A stretch of 64,000 nucleotides of DNA from Amaranthus tricolor (taxonomy: Eukaryota > Streptophyta > Magnoliopsida > Caryophyllales > Amaranthaceae): positions 2,544,501-2,608,500 of the forward strand of contig NC_080063.1 of the NCBI RefSeq assembly GCF_026212465.1, given 5' to 3'. Positions 1 through 15,800 of the stretch are shown here, one piece after another. Under the pieces are notes generated by a model, which worked only from the letters and a program-made list of their open reading frames with translations, did no database searches and was not told the DNA's origin. The number at the start of each line of letters is the position of its first letter. Positions within the stretch are counted from its first letter, which is position 1. Position numbers and translations under genes: made by a program.

Positions 1-1429
1 TGAACAAGGATCAATGATCAATGAAGAATGAACGATGAAGAATGAACAAGGATCAAGGATCAATGACTAATGAACGATGAAGAATGAACAAGGATCATTG
101 ATCAATGAAGAATGAACGATGAAGAATGAACAAGGATCAATGATCATTGACGAATGAACGATGAAGAATGAACAAGGATCAATGATCAATGAAGAATAAA
201 CGATGAAGAATGAACAAGGATCAATGATCAATGAAGAATGAACGATGAAGAATGAACAAGGATCAATGATCAATGACGAATGAACGATGAAGAATGAACA
301 AGGATCAATGATCAATGAAGAATGAACGATGAAGAATGAACAAGGATCAATGATCAATGAAGAATGAACGATGAAGAATGAACAAGGATCAATGCTCAAT
401 GACGAATGAACGATGAAGAATGAACAAGGTTCAATGATCAATGAAGAATGGACGATGAAGAATGAACAAGAATCAATGCTCAATGACGAATGAACGATGA
501 AGAATGAACAAGGATCAATGATCAATGAAGAATGAACGATGAAGAATGAACAAGGATCAATGATTAATGAAGAATGAACGATGAAGAATGAACAAGGATC
601 AATGATCAATGACGAATGAACGATGAAGAATGAACAAGGATCATTATTCAATGAAGAATGAACGATGAAGAATGAACAAGGATCAATGATCAATGAAGAA
701 TAAACGATGAAGAATGAACAAGGATCAATGATCAATGAAGAATGAACGATGAAGAATAAACAAGTATCAATGGTCAATGACGAATGAACGATGAAGAATG
801 AACAAGCATCAATGATCAATGAAGAATGAACGATGAAGAATGAACAAGGATCAATGATCAATGAAGAATGAACGATGAAGAATGAACAAGGATCAATGAT
901 CAATGAAGAATGAACGATGAAGAATGAACAAGGATCAATGATCAATGAAGAATGAACGATGAAGAATGAACAAGGATCAATGATCAATGACGAATGAACG
1001 ATGAAGAATGAACAAGGATCATTGATCAATGAAGAATGAACGATGAAGAATGAACAAGGATCAATGATCATTGACGAATGAACGATGAAGAATGAACAAG
1101 GATCAATGATCAATGAAGAATAAACGATGAAGAATGAACAAGGATCAATGATCAATGAAGAATGAACGATGAAGAATGAACAAGGATCAATGATCAATGA
1201 AGAATGAACGATGAAGAATGAACAAGGATCAATGGTCAATGACGAATGAACGATGAAGAATGAACAAGGATCAATGATCAATGAAGAATGAACGATGAAG
1301 AATGAACAAGGATCAATGCTCAATGACGAATGAACGATGAAGAATGAACAAGGTTCAATGATCAATGAAGAATGGACGATGAAGAATGAACAAGAATCAA
1401 TGCTCAATGACGAATGAACGATGAAGAAT
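1..1429. repeat. 42-bp array, left-edge block (phase 2 mod 42)
   Basis: Thirty-four uninterrupted 42-bp units start at position 2. The word gactaat at 65-71 puts a TAG in the open minus-strand frame. The same word recurs at 7,513 and 18,853, each time ending a minus-strand open frame. The local order around 51-71 (gatcaag, gatcaat, gactaat) is the same as at about 7,499-7,519, so this edge is a dispersed copy of a segment found further right. The block ends where the first 28-bp short unit begins. Confidence 0.9.
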
Positions 1430-1485
1430 GAACAAGGATCAATGATCAATGAAGAATGAACAAGGATCAATGATCAATGAAGAAT
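1430..1485. repeat. Two consecutive 28-bp short units
   Basis: Two units of four heptamers each (gaacaag, gatcaat, gatcaat, gaagaat) start at 1,430 and 1,458. Words 5 and 6 of the normal unit are missing from both. The pair changes the 42-bp phase from 2 to 16 and shifts the minus-strand open frame. The same doublet recurs at 4,006 and 5,644, and single 28-bp units occur at 5,406 and 7,044. Confidence 0.9.
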
Positions 1486-4005
1486 GAACAAGGATCAATG
1501 ATCATTGACGAATGAACGATGAAGAATGAACAAGGATCAATGATCAATGAAGAATAAACGATGAAGAATGAACAAGGATCAATGATCAATGAAGAATGAA
1601 CGATGAAGAATGAACAAGGATCAATGATCAATGACGAATGAACGATGAAGAATGAACAAGGATCAATGATCAATGAAGAATGAACGATGAAGAATGAACA
1701 AGGATCAATGATCAATGAAGAATGAACGATGAAGAATGAACAAGGATCAATGCTCAATGACGAATGAACGATGAAGAATGAACAAGGTTCAATGATCAAT
1801 GAAGAATGGACGATGAAGAATGAACAAGAATCAATGCTCAATGACGAATGAACGATGAAGAATGAACAAGGATCAATGATCAATGAAGAATGAACGATGA
1901 AGAATGAACAAGGATCAATGATTAATGAAGAATGAACGATGAAGAATGAACAAGGATCAATGATCAATGACGAATGAACGATGAAGAATGAACAAGGATC
2001 ATTATTCAATGAAGAATGAACGATGAAGAATGAACAAGGATCAATGATCAATGAAGAATAAACGATGAAGAATGAACAAGGATCAATGATCAATGAAGAA
2101 TGAACGATGAAGAATAAACAAGTATCAATGGTCAATGACGAATGAACGATGAAGAATGAACAAGCATCAATGATCAATGAAGAATGAACGATGAAGAATG
2201 AACAAGGATCAATGATCAATGAAGAATGAACGATGAAGAATGAACAAGGATCAATGATCAATGAAGAATGAACGATGAAGAATGAACAAGGATCAATGAT
2301 CAATGAAGAATGAACGATGAAGAATGAACAAGGATCAATGATCAATGACGAATGAACGATGAAGAATGAACAAGGATCATTGATCAATGAAGAATGAACG
2401 ATGAAGAATGAACAAGGATCAATGATCAATGAAGAATGAACGATGAAGAATGAACAAGGATCAATGATCAATGACGAATGAACGATGAAGAATGAACAAG
2501 GATCAATGATCAATGAAGAATGAACGATGAAGAATGAACAAGGATCAATGATCAATGAAGAATGAACGATGAAGAATGAACAAGGATCAATGATCAATGA
2601 AGAATGAACGATGAAGAATGAACAAGGATCAATGATCAATGACGAATGAACGATGAAGAATGAACAAGGATCATTGATCAATGAAGAATGAACGATGAAG
2701 AATGAATAAGGAACAATGATCAATGACGAATGAACGATGAAGAATGAACAAGGTTCAATGATCAATGAAAAATGAACGATGAAGAATGAACAAGGATCAA
2801 TGATCAATGACGAATGAACGATGAAGAATGAACAAGGATCAATGATCAATGAAGAATAAACGATGAAGAATGAACAAGGATCAATGATCAATGAAGAATG
2901 AACGATGAAGAATGAACAAGTATCAATGGTCAATGACGAATGAACGATGAAGAATGAACAAGGATCAATGATCAATGAAGAATGAACGATGAAGAATGAA
3001 CAAGGATCAATGATCAATGACGAATGAACGATGAAGAATGAACAAGGATCATTGATCAATGAAGAATGAACGATGAAGAATGAATAAGGAACAATGATCA
3101 ATGACGAATGAACGATGAAGAATGAACAAGGATCAATGATCAATGAAGAATGAACAATGAAGAATGAACAAGGATCAATGATCAATGACGAATGAACGAT
3201 GAAGAATGAACAAGGATCAATGATCAATGAAGAATGAACGGTGAAGAATGAACAAGGATCAATGGTCAATGACGAATGAACGATGAAGAATGAACAAGGA
3301 TCAATGCTCTATGACGAATGAACGATGAAGAATGAACAAGGATCAATGATCAATGAAGAATGAATGATGAAGAATGAACAAGGATCGATGGTCAATGACG
3401 AATGAACAATGAAGAATGAACAAGGATCAATGATCAATGAAGAATGAACTATGAAGAATGAACAAGGATCAATGATCAATGAAGAATGAACGATGAAGAA
3501 TGAACAAGGATCAATGATCAATGAAGAATGAACGATGAAGAATGAACAAGGATCAAGGATCAATGACGAATGAACGATGAAGAATGAACAAGGATCATTG
3601 ATCAATGAAGAATGAACGATGAAGAATGAACAAGGATCAATGATCATTGACGAATGAACGATGAAGAATGAACAAGGATCAATGATCAATGAAGAATAAA
3701 CGATGAAGAATGAACAAGGATCAATGATCAATGAAGAATGAACGATGAAGAATGAACAAGGATCAATGATCAATGAAGAATGAACGATGAAGAATGAACA
3801 AGGATCAATGGTCAATGACGAATGAACGATGAAGAATGAACAAGGATCAATGATCAATGAAGAATGAACGATGAAGAATGAACAAGGATCAATGCTCAAT
3901 GACGAATGAACGATGAAGAATGAACAAGGTTCAATGATCAATGAAGAATGGACGATGAAGAATGAACAAGAATCAATGCTCAATGACGAATGAACGATGA
4001 AGAAT
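1486..4005. repeat. 42-bp array block (phase 16 mod 42)
   Basis: Sixty regular 42-bp units lie between the 28-bp doublets at 1,430 and 4,006. Those doublets are 2,576 bp apart. The first half of the block resembles 4,062-5,406: the gaaaaat variant at 2,767 corresponds to 5,343 at the same 2,576-bp offset. The word gctctat at 3,306 places a TAG in the open minus-strand frame and marks an HOR landmark of the left domain. It is followed 140 bp later by gaactat at 3,446. No unique sequence is present. Confidence 0.88.
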
Positions 4006-5619
4006 GAACAAGGATCAATGATCAATGAAGAATGAACAAGGATCAATGATCAATGAAGAATGAACAAGGATCAATGATCATTGACGAATGAACGATGAAG
4101 AATGAACAAGGATCAATGATCAATGAAGAATAAACGATGAAGAATGAACAAGGATCAATGATCAATGAAGAATGAACGATGAAGAATGAACAAGGATCAA
4201 TGATCAATGACGAATGAACGATGAAGAATGAACAAGGATCAATGATCAATGAAGAATGAACGATGAAGAATGAACAAGGATCAATGATCAATGAAGAATG
4301 AACGATGAAGAATGAACAAGGATCAATGCTCAATGACGAATGAACGATGAAGAATGAACAAGGTTCAATGATCAATGAAGAATGGACGATGAAGAATGAA
4401 CAAGAATCAATGCTCAATGACGAATGAACGATGAAGAATGAACAAGGATCAATGATCAATGAAGAATGAACGATGAAGAATGAACAAGGATCAATGATTA
4501 ATGAAGAATGAACGATGAAGAATGAACAAGGATCAATGATCAATGACGAATGAACGATGAAGAATGAACAAGGATCATTATTCAATGAAGAATGAACGAT
4601 GAAGAATGAACAAGGATCAATGATCAATGAAGAATAAACGATGAAGAATGAACAAGGATCAATGATCAATGAAGAATGAACGATGAAGAATAAACAAGTA
4701 TCAATGGTCAATGACGAATGAACGATGAAGAATGAACAAGCATCAATGATCAATGAAGAATGAACGATGAAGAATGAACAAGGATCAATGATCAATGAAG
4801 AATGAACGATGAAGAATGAACAAGGATCAATGATCAATGAAGAATGAACGATGAAGAATGAACAAGGATCAATGATCAATGAAGAATGAACGATGAAGAA
4901 TGAACAAGGATCAATGATCAATGACGAATGAACGATGAAGAATGAACAAGGATCATTGATCAATGAAGAATGAACGATGAAGAATGAACAAGGATCAATG
5001 ATCAATGAAGAATGAACGATGAAGAATGAACAAGGATCAATGATCAATGACGAATGAACGATGAAGAATGAACAAGGATCAATGATCAATGAAGAATGAA
5101 CGATGAAGAATGAACAAGGATCAATGATCAATGAAGAATGAACGATGAAGAATGAACAAGGATCAATGATCAATGAAGAATGAACGATGAAGAATGAACA
5201 AGGATCAATGATCAATGACGAATGAACGATGAAGAATGAACAAGGATCATTGATCAATGAAGAATGAACGATGAAGAATGAATAAGGAACAATGATCAAT
5301 GACGAATGAACGATGAAGAATGAACAAGGTTCAATGATCAATGAAAAATGAACGATGAAGAATGAACAAGGATCAATGCTCAATGACGAATGAACGATGA
5401 AGAATGAACAAGGATCAATGATCAATGAAGAATGAACAAGGATCAATGATCAATGACGAATGAACGATGAAGAATGAACAAGGATCAATGATCAATGAAG
5501 AATGAACGGTGAAGAATGAACAAGGATCAATGGCCAATGACGAATGAACGATGAAGAATGAACAAGGATCAATGATCAATGAAAAATGAACGATGAAAAA
5601 TGAACAAGGATCAATGCTC
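3982..5619. repeat. 1,638-bp higher-order repeat, copy 1
   Basis: This is the first of two tandem copies with a 1,638-bp period, consisting of 36 to 37 units of 42 bp plus three 28-bp units. Landmarks repeat at exactly +1,638: the 28-bp doublet at 4,006 (5,644 in copy 2), the single 28-bp unit at 5,406 (7,044) and the gctctat word at 5,616 (7,254). The left edge is near 3,982, where the preceding bases gctcaat and gctctat differ between copies. The minus-strand open frames in the two copies, 4,043-5,446 and 5,681-7,084, encode identical 467-residue translations, so the duplication looks recent. Confidence 0.88.
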
Positions 5620-7312
5620 TATGACGAATGAACGATGAAGAATGAACAAGGATCAATGATCAATGAAGAATGAACAAGGATCAATGATCAATGAAGAATG
5701 AACAAGGATCAATGATCATTGACGAATGAACGATGAAGAATGAACAAGGATCAATGATCAATGAAGAATAAACGATGAAGAATGAACAAGGATCAATGAT
5801 CAATGAAGAATGAACGATGAAGAATGAACAAGGATCAATGATCAATGACGAATGAACGATGAAGAATGAACAAGGATCAATGATCAATGAAGAATGAACG
5901 ATGAAGAATGAACAAGGATCAATGATCAATGAAGAATGAACGATGAAGAATGAACAAGGATCAATGCTCAATGACGAATGAACGATGAAGAATGAACAAG
6001 GTTCAATGATCAATGAAGAATGGACGATGAAGAATGAACAAGAATCAATGCTCAATGACGAATGAACGATGAAGAATGAACAAGGATCAATGATCAATGA
6101 AGAATGAACGATGAAGAATGAACAAGGATCAATGATTAATGAAGAATGAACGATGAAGAATGAACAAGGATCAATGATCAATGACGAATGAACGATGAAG
6201 AATGAACAAGGATCATTATTCAATGAAGAATGAACGATGAAGAATGAACAAGGATCAATGATCAATGAAGAATAAACGATGAAGAATGAACAAGGATCAA
6301 TGATCAATGAAGAATGAACGATGAAGAATAAACAAGTATCAATGGTCAATGACGAATGAACGATGAAGAATGAACAAGCATCAATGATCAATGAAGAATG
6401 AACGATGAAGAATGAACAAGGATCAATGATCAATGAAGAATGAACGATGAAGAATGAACAAGGATCAATGATCAATGAAGAATGAACGATGAAGAATGAA
6501 CAAGGATCAATGATCAATGAAGAATGAACGATGAAGAATGAACAAGGATCAATGATCAATGACGAATGAACGATGAAGAATGAACAAGGATCATTGATCA
6601 ATGAAGAATGAACGATGAAGAATGAACAAGGATCAATGATCAATGAAGAATGAACGATGAAGAATGAACAAGGATCAATGATCAATGACGAATGAACGAT
6701 GAAGAATGAACAAGGATCAATGATCAATGAAGAATGAACGATGAAGAATGAACAAGGATCAATGATCAATGAAGAATGAACGATGAAGAATGAACAAGGA
6801 TCAATGATCAATGAAGAATGAACGATGAAGAATGAACAAGGATCAATGATCAATGACGAATGAACGATGAAGAATGAACAAGGATCATTGATCAATGAAG
6901 AATGAACGATGAAGAATGAATAAGGAACAATGATCAATGACGAATGAACGATGAAGAATGAACAAGGTTCAATGATCAATGAAAAATGAACGATGAAGAA
7001 TGAACAAGGATCAATGCTCAATGACGAATGAACGATGAAGAATGAACAAGGATCAATGATCAATGAAGAATGAACAAGGATCAATGATCAATGACGAATG
7101 AACGATGAAGAATGAACAAGGATCAATGATCAATGAAGAATGAACGGTGAAGAATGAACAAGGATCAATGGCCAATGACGAATGAACGATGAAGAATGAA
7201 CAAGGATCAATGATCAATGAAAAATGAACGATGAAAAATGAACAAGGATCAATGCTCTATGACGAATGAACGATGAAGAATGAACAAGGATCAATGATCA
7301 ATGAAGAATGAA
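5620..7312. repeat. 1,638-bp higher-order repeat, copy 2 (homology runs to about 7,312)
   Basis: Matches copy 1 at an offset of 1,638 bp, including the rare words ggccaat (near 7,170) and gaaaaat (near 7,225 and 7,235). Identity ends at 7,313, where this copy has gaaagat and the first copy goes straight into another 28-bp unit. That places the recombination endpoint inside a word shared by both versions, as expected for unequal exchange between homologous units. Confidence 0.88.
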
Positions 7313-10300
7313 AGATGAAGAATGAACAAGGATCGATGCTCAATGACGAATGAACAATGAAGAATGAACAAGGATCAATGATCAATGAAGAATGAACTAT
7401 GAAGAATGAACAAGGATCAATGATCAATGAAGAATGAACGATGAAGAATGAACAAGGATCAATGATCAATGAAGAATGAACGATGAAGAATGAACAAGGA
7501 TCAAGGATCAATGACTAATGAACGATGAAGAATGAACAAGGATCATTGATCAATGAAGAATGAACGATGAAGAATGAACAAGGATCAATGATCATTGACG
7601 AATGAACGATGAAGAATGAACAAGGATCAATGATCAATGAAGAATAAACGATGAAGAATGAACAAGGATCAATGATCAATGAAGAATGAACGATGAAGAA
7701 TGAACAAGGATCAATGATCAATGACGAATGAACGATGAAGAATGAACAAGGATCAATGATCAATGAAGAATGAACGATGAAGAATGAACAAGGATTAATG
7801 ATCAATGACGAATGAACGATGAAGAATGAACAAGGATCATTGATCAATGAAGAATGAACGATGAAGAATGAATAAGGATCAATGATGAATGACGAATGAA
7901 CGATGAAGAATGAACAAGGATCAATGATCAATGAAGAATAAACGATGAAGAATGAACAAGGATCAATGATCAATGAAGAATGAACGATGAAGAATGAACA
8001 AGTATCAATGGTCAATGACGAATGAACGATGAGGAATGAACAAGGATCAATGATCAATGAAGAATGAACGATGAAGAATGAACAAGGATCAATGCTCAAT
8101 GACGAATGAACGATGAAGAATGAACAAGGTTCAATGATCAATGAAGAATGAACGATGAAGAATGAACAAGGATCAATGATCAATGACGAATGAACGATGA
8201 AGAATGAACAAGGATCAATGATCAATGAAGAATGAACGATGAAGAATGAACAAGGATCAATGATCAATGAAGAATGAACGATGAAGAATGAACAAGGATC
8301 AATGATCAATGAAGAATGAACGATGAAGAATGAACAAGGATCAATGATCAATGACGAATGAACGATGAAGAATGAACAAGGATCATTGATCAATGAAGAA
8401 TGAACGATGAAGAATGAATAAGGAACAATGATCAATGACGAATGAACGATGAAGAATGAACAAGGATCAATGATCAATGAAGAATAAACGATGAAGAATG
8501 AACAAGGATCAATGATCAATGAAGAATGAACGATGAAGAATGAACAAGGATCAATGATCAATGACGAATCAACGATGAAGAATGAACAAGGATCATTGAT
8601 CCATGAAGAATGAACGATGAAGAATGAATAAGGAACAATGATCAATGACGAATGAACGATGAAGAATGAACAAGGATCAACGATCAATGAAGAATGAACA
8701 ATGAAGAATGAACAAGGATCAATGATCAATGACGAATGAACGATGAAGAATGAACAAGGATCAATGATCAATGAAGAATAAACGATGAAGAATGAACAAG
8801 GATCAATGATCAATGAAGAATGAACGATGAAGAATGAACAAGTATCAATGGTCAATGACGAATGAACGATGAAGAATGAACAAGGATCAATGATCAATGA
8901 AGAATGAACGATGAAGAATGAACAAGGATCAATGATCAATGACGAATGAACGATGAAGAATGAACAAGGATCATTGATCAATGAAGAATGAACGATGAAG
9001 AATGAATAAGGAACAATGATCAATGACGAATGAACGATGAAGAATGAACAAGGATCAATGATCAATGAAGAATGAACAATGAAGAATGAACAAGGATCAA
9101 TGATCAATGACGAATGAACGATGAAGAATGAACAAGGATCAATGATCAATGAAGAATGAACGGTGAAGAATGAACAAGGATCAATGGTCAATGACGAATG
9201 AACGATGAAGAATGAACAAGGATCAATGCTCTATGACGAATGAACGATGAAGAATGAACAAGGATCAATGATCAATGAAGAATGAATGATGAAGAATGAA
9301 CAAGGATCGATGGTCAATGACGAATGAACAATGAAGAATGAACAAGGATCAATGATCAATGAAGAATGAACTATGAAGAATGAACAAGGATCAATGATCA
9401 ATGAAGAATGAACGATGAAGAATGAACAAGGATCAATGATCAATGAAGAATGAACGATGAAGAATGAACAAGGATCAAGGATCAATGACGAATGAACGAT
9501 GAAGAATGAACAAGGATCATTGATCAATGAAGAATGAACGATGAAGAATGAACAAGGATCAATGATCATTGACGAATGAACGATGAAGAATGAACAAGGA
9601 TCAATGATCAATGAAGAATAAACGATGAAGAATGAACAAGGATCAATGATCAATGATGAATGAACGATGAAGAATGAACAAGGATCAATGATCAATGAAG
9701 AATGAACGATGAAGAATGAACAAGGATCAATGGTCAATGACGAATGAACGATGAAGAATGAACAAGGATCAATGATCAATGAAGAATGAACGATGAAGAA
9801 TGAACAAGGATCAATGCTCAATGACGAATGAACGATGAAGAATGAACAAGGTTCAATGATCAATGAAGAATGGACGATGAAGAATGAACAAGAATCAATG
9901 CTCAATGACGAATGAACGATGAAGAATGAACAAGGATCAATGATCAATGAAGAATGAACGATGAAGAATGAACAAGGATCAATTATTAATGAAGAATGAA
10001 CGATGAAGAATGAACAAGGATCAATGATCAATGACGAATGAACGATGAAGAATGAACAAGGATCATTATTCAATGAAGAATGAACGATGAAGAATGAACA
10101 AGGATCAATGATCAATGAAGAATAAACGATGAAGAATGAACAAGGATCAATGATCAATGAAGAATGAACGATGAAGAATGAACAAGTATCAATGGTCAAT
10201 GACGAATGAACGATGAAGAATGAACAAGGATCAATGATCAATGAAGAATGAACGATGAAGAATGAACAAGGATCAATGATCAATGAAGAATGAACGATGA

Positions 10301-10689
10301 AGAATGAACAAGGATCAATGATCAATGAAGAATGAACGATGAAGAATGAACAAGGATCAATGATCAATGAAGAATGAACGATGAAGAATGAACAAGGATC
10401 AATGATCAATGACGAATGAACGATGAAGAATGAACAAGGATCATTGATCAATGAAGAATGAACGATGAAGAATGAATAAGGAACAATGATCAATGACGAA
10501 TGAACGATGAAGAATGAACAAGGATCAATGATCAATGAAGAATAAACGATGAAGAATGAACAAGGATCAATGATCAATGAAGAATGAACGATGAAGAATG
10601 AACAAGGATCAATGATCAATGACGAATGAACGATGAAGAATGAACAAGGATCATTGATCAATGAAGAATGAACGATGAAGAATGAACAA

Positions 10690-12880
10690 GGATCAATGAT
10701 CAATGACGAATGAACGATGAAGAATGAACAAGGATCATTGATCAATGAAGAATGAACGATGAAGAATGAATAAGGAACAATGATCAATGACGAATGAACG
10801 ATGAAGAATGAACAAGGATCAATGATCAATGAAGAATGAACAATGAAGAATGAACAAGGATCAATGATCAATGACGAATGAACGATGAAGAATGAACAAG
10901 GATCAATGATCAATGAAGAATGAACGGTGAAGAATGAACAAGGATCAATGGTCAATGACGAATGAACGATGAAGAATGAACAAGGATCAATGATCAATGA
11001 AAAATAAACGATGAAGAATGAACAAGGATCAATGCTCTATGACGAATGAACGATGAAGAATGAACAAGGATCAATGATCAATGAAGAATGAAATACGAAG
11101 AATGAACAAGGATCGATGCTCAATGACGAATGAACAATGAAGAATGAACAAGGATCAATGATCAATGAAGAATGAACTATGAAGAATGAACAAGGATCAA
11201 TGATCAATGAAGAATGAACGATGAAGAATGAACAAGGATCAATGATCAATGAAGAATGAACGATGAAGAATGAACAAGGATCAAGGATCAATGACGAATG
11301 AACGATGAAGAATGAACAAGGATCATTGATCAATGAAGAATGAACGATGAAGAATGAACAAGGATCAATGGTCATTGACGAATGAACGATGAAGAATGAA
11401 CAAGGATCAATGATCAATGAAGAATAAACGATGAAGAAAGAACAAGGATCAATGATCAATGAAGAATGAACGATGAAGCATGAACAAGGATCAATGATCA
11501 ATGAAGAACGAACGATGAAGAATGAACAAGTATCAATGGTCAATGACGAATGAACGATGAAGAATGAACAAGGATCAATGATCAATGAAGAATGAACGAT
11601 GAAGAATGAACAAGGATCAATGATCAATGAAGAATGAACGATGAAGAATGAACAAGGATCAATGATCAATGAAGAATGAACGATGAAGAATGAACAAGTA
11701 TCAATGGTCCATGACGAATGAACGATGAAGAATGAACAAGGATCAATGATCAATGAAGAATAAACGATGAAGAATGAACAAGGATCAATGATCAATGACG
11801 AATGAACGATGAAGAATGAACAAGGATCATTGATCAATGAAGAATGAACGATGAAGAATGAATAAGGAACAATGATCAATGACGAATGAACGATGAAGAA
11901 TGAACAAGGATCAATGATCAATGAAGAATGAACAATGAAGAATGAACAAGGATCAATGATCAATGACGAATGAACGATGAAGAATGAACAAGGATCAATG
12001 ATCAATGAAGAATGAACGGTGAAGAATGAACAAGGATCAATGGTCAATGACGAATGAACGATGAAGAATGAACAAGGATCAATGATCAATGAAAAATAAA
12101 CGATGAAGAATGAACAAGGATCAATGCTCTATGACGAATGAACGATGAAGAATGAACAAGGATCAATGATCAATGAAGAATGAAATACGAAGAATGAACA
12201 AGGATCGATGCTCAATGACGAATGAACAATGAAGAATGAACAAGGATCAATGATCAATGAAGAATGAACTATGAAGAATGAACAAGGATCAATGATCAAT
12301 GAAGAATGAACGATGAAGAATGAATAAGGATCAATGATCAATGAAGAATGAACGATGAAGAATGAACAAGGATCAAGGATCAATGACGAATGAACGATGA
12401 AGAATGAACAAGGATCATTGATCAATGAAGAATGAACGATGAAGAATGAACAAGGATCAATGGTCATTGACGAATGAACGATGAAGAATGAACAAGGATC
12501 AATGATCAATGAAGAATAAACGATGAAGAATGAACAAGGATCAATGATCAATGAAGAATGAACGATGAAGCATGAACAAGGATCAATGATCAATGAAGAA
12601 CGAACGATGAAGAATGAACAAGTATCAATGGTCAATGACGAATGAACGATGAAGAATGAACAAGGATCAATGATCAATGAAGAATGAACGATGAAGAATG
12701 AACAAGGATCAATGATCAATGAAGAATGAACGATGAAGAATGAACAAGGATCAATGATCAATGAAGAATGAACGATGAAGAATGAACAAGTATCAATGGT
12801 CCATGACGAATGAACGATGAAGAATGAACAAGGATCAATGATCAATGAAGAATAAACGATGAAGAATGAACAAGGATCAA
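10690..12880. repeat. 1,092-bp tandem duplication (26 units)
   Basis: Landmarks repeat at exactly +1,092: gaaaaat followed by aaacgat at 10,999 and 12,091, gctctat at 11,034 and 12,126, and the scrambled word gaaatac at 11,090 and 12,182. The paired sequences begin to agree near 10.69 and 11.78 kb and part near 11,788 and 12,880, so the edges are approximate. The copies have begun to diverge: a gaaagaac variant near 11,437 is absent at the matching place near 12,529. Confidence 0.82.
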
Positions 12881-15800
12881 TGATCAATGAAGAATGAACG
12901 ATGAAGAATGAACAAGGATCAATGATCAATGAAGAACGAACGATGAAGAATGAACAAGTATCAATGGTCAATGACGAATGAACGATGAAGAATGAACAAG
13001 GATCAATGATAAATGAAGAATGAACGATGAAGAATTAACAAGGATCAATGATCAATGAAGAATAAACGATGAAGAATGAACAAGGATCAATGATCAATGA
13101 AGAATGAACGATGAAGAATGAACAAGTATCAATGGTCAATGACGAATGAACGATGAAGAATGAACAAGGAACAATGATCAATGACGAATGAACGATGAAG
13201 AATGAACAAGGATCAATGATCAATGAAGAATGAACAATGAAGAATGAACAAGGATCAATGATCAATGACGAATGAACGATGAAGAATGAACAAGGATCAA
13301 TGATCAATGAAGAATAAACGATGAAGAATGAACAAGGATCAATGATCAATGAAGAATGAACGATGAAGAATGAACAAGTATCAATGGTCAATGACGAATG
13401 AACGATGAAGAATGAACAAGGATCAATGATCAATGAAGAATGAACGATGAAGAATGAATAAGGAACAATGATCAATGACGAATGAACGATGAAGAATGAA
13501 CAAGGATAAATGATCAATGAAGAATGAACAATGAAGAATGAACAAGTATCAATGATCAATGACGAATGAACGATGAAGAATGAACAAGGATCAATGATCA
13601 ATGAAGAATGAACGGTGAAAAATGTACAAGGATCAATGGTCAATGACGAATGAACGATGAAGAATGAACAAGGATCAATGATCAATGAAAAATGAACGAT
13701 GAAGAATGAACAAGGATCAATGCTCTATGACGAATGAACGATGAAGAATGAACAAGGATCAATGATCAACGAAGAATGAATGATGAAGAATGAACAAGGA
13801 TCGATGCTCAATCACGAATGAACAATGAAGAATGAACAAGGATCAATGATCAATGAAGAATGAACTATGAAGAATGAACAAGGATCAATGATCAATGAAG
13901 AATGAACGATGAAGAATGAACAAGGATCAATGATCAATGAAGAATGAACGATGAAGAATGAACAAGGATCAAGGATCAATGACGAATGAACGATGAAGAA
14001 TGAACAAGGATCATTGATCAATGAAGAATGAACGATGAAGAATGAACAAGGATCAATGATCATTGACGAATGAACGATGAAGAATGAACAAGGATCAATG
14101 ATCAATGAAGAATAAACGATGAAGAATGAACAAGGATCAATGATCAATGAAGTATGAACGATGAAGAATGAACAAGGATCAATGATCAATGAAGAATGAA
14201 CGATGAAGAATGAACAAGGATCAATGGTCAATGACGAATGAACGATGAAGAATGAACAAGGATCAATGATCAATGAAGAATGAACGATGAAGAATGAACA
14301 AGGATCAATGATCAATGAAGAATGAACGATGAAGAATGAACAAGGATCAATGATCAATGAAGAATGAACGATGAAGAATGAACAAGGATCAAGGATCAAT
14401 GAAGAATGAACGATGAAGAATGAACAAGGATCAATGATCAATGAAGAATGAACGATGAAGAATGAATAAGGAACAATGATCAATGACGAATGAACGATGA
14501 AGAATGAACAAGGATAAATGATCAATGAAGAATGAACAATGAAGAATGAACAAGTATCAATGATCAATGACGAATGAACGATGAAGAATGAACAAGGATC
14601 AATGATCAATGAAGAATGAACGGTGAAAAATGTACAAGGATCAATGGTCAATGACGAATGAACGATGAAGAATGAACAAGGATCAATGATCAATGAAAAA
14701 TGAACGATGAAGAATGAACAAGGATCAATGCTCTGTGACGAATGAACGATGAAGAATGAACAAGGATCAATGATCAATGAAGAATGAATGATGAAGAATG
14801 AACAAGGATCGATGCTCAATGACGAATGAACAATGAAGAATGAACAAGGATCAATGATCAATGAAGAATGAACTATGAAGAATGAACAAGGATCAATGAT
14901 CAATGAAGAATGAACGATGAAGAATGAACAAGGATCAATGATCAATGAAGAATGAACGATGAAGAATGAACAAGGATCAAGGATCAATGACGAATGAACG
15001 ATGAAGAATGAACAAGGATCATTGATCAATGAAGAATGAACGATGAAGAATGAACAAGGATCAATGATCATTGACGAATGAACGATGAAGAATGAACAAG
15101 GATCAATGATCAATGAAGAATAAACGATGAAGAATGAACAAGGATCAATGATCAATGAAGAATGAACGATGAAGAATGAACAAGGATCAATGATCAATGA
15201 AGAATGAACGATGAAGTATGAACAAGGATCAATGGTCAATGACGAATGAACGATGAAGAATGAACAAGGATCAATGATCAATGAAGAATGAACGATGAAG
15301 AATGAACAAGGATCAATGATCAATGAAGAATGAACGATGAAGAATGAACAAGGATCAATGATCAATGAAGAATGAACGATGAAGAATGAACAAGGATCAA
15401 TGATCAATGAAGAATGAACGATGAAGAATGAACAAGGTTCAATGATCAATGAAGAATGAACGATGAAGAATGAATAAGGATCAACGCTCAATGACGAATG
15501 AACGATGAAGAATGAACAAGGATCAATGATCAATGAAGAATGAACGATGAAGAATGAACAAGGATCAATGATCAATGAAGAATGAACGATGAAGAATGAA
15601 CAAGGATCAATGATCAATGACGAATGAAAGATGAAGAATGAACAAGGATCATTGATCAATGAAGAATGAACGATGAAGAATGAATAAGGATCAATGATCA
15701 ATGACGAATGAACGATGAAGAATGAACAAGGATCAATGATCAATGAAGAATAAACGATGAAGAATGAACAAGGATCAATGATCAATGACGAATGAACGAT

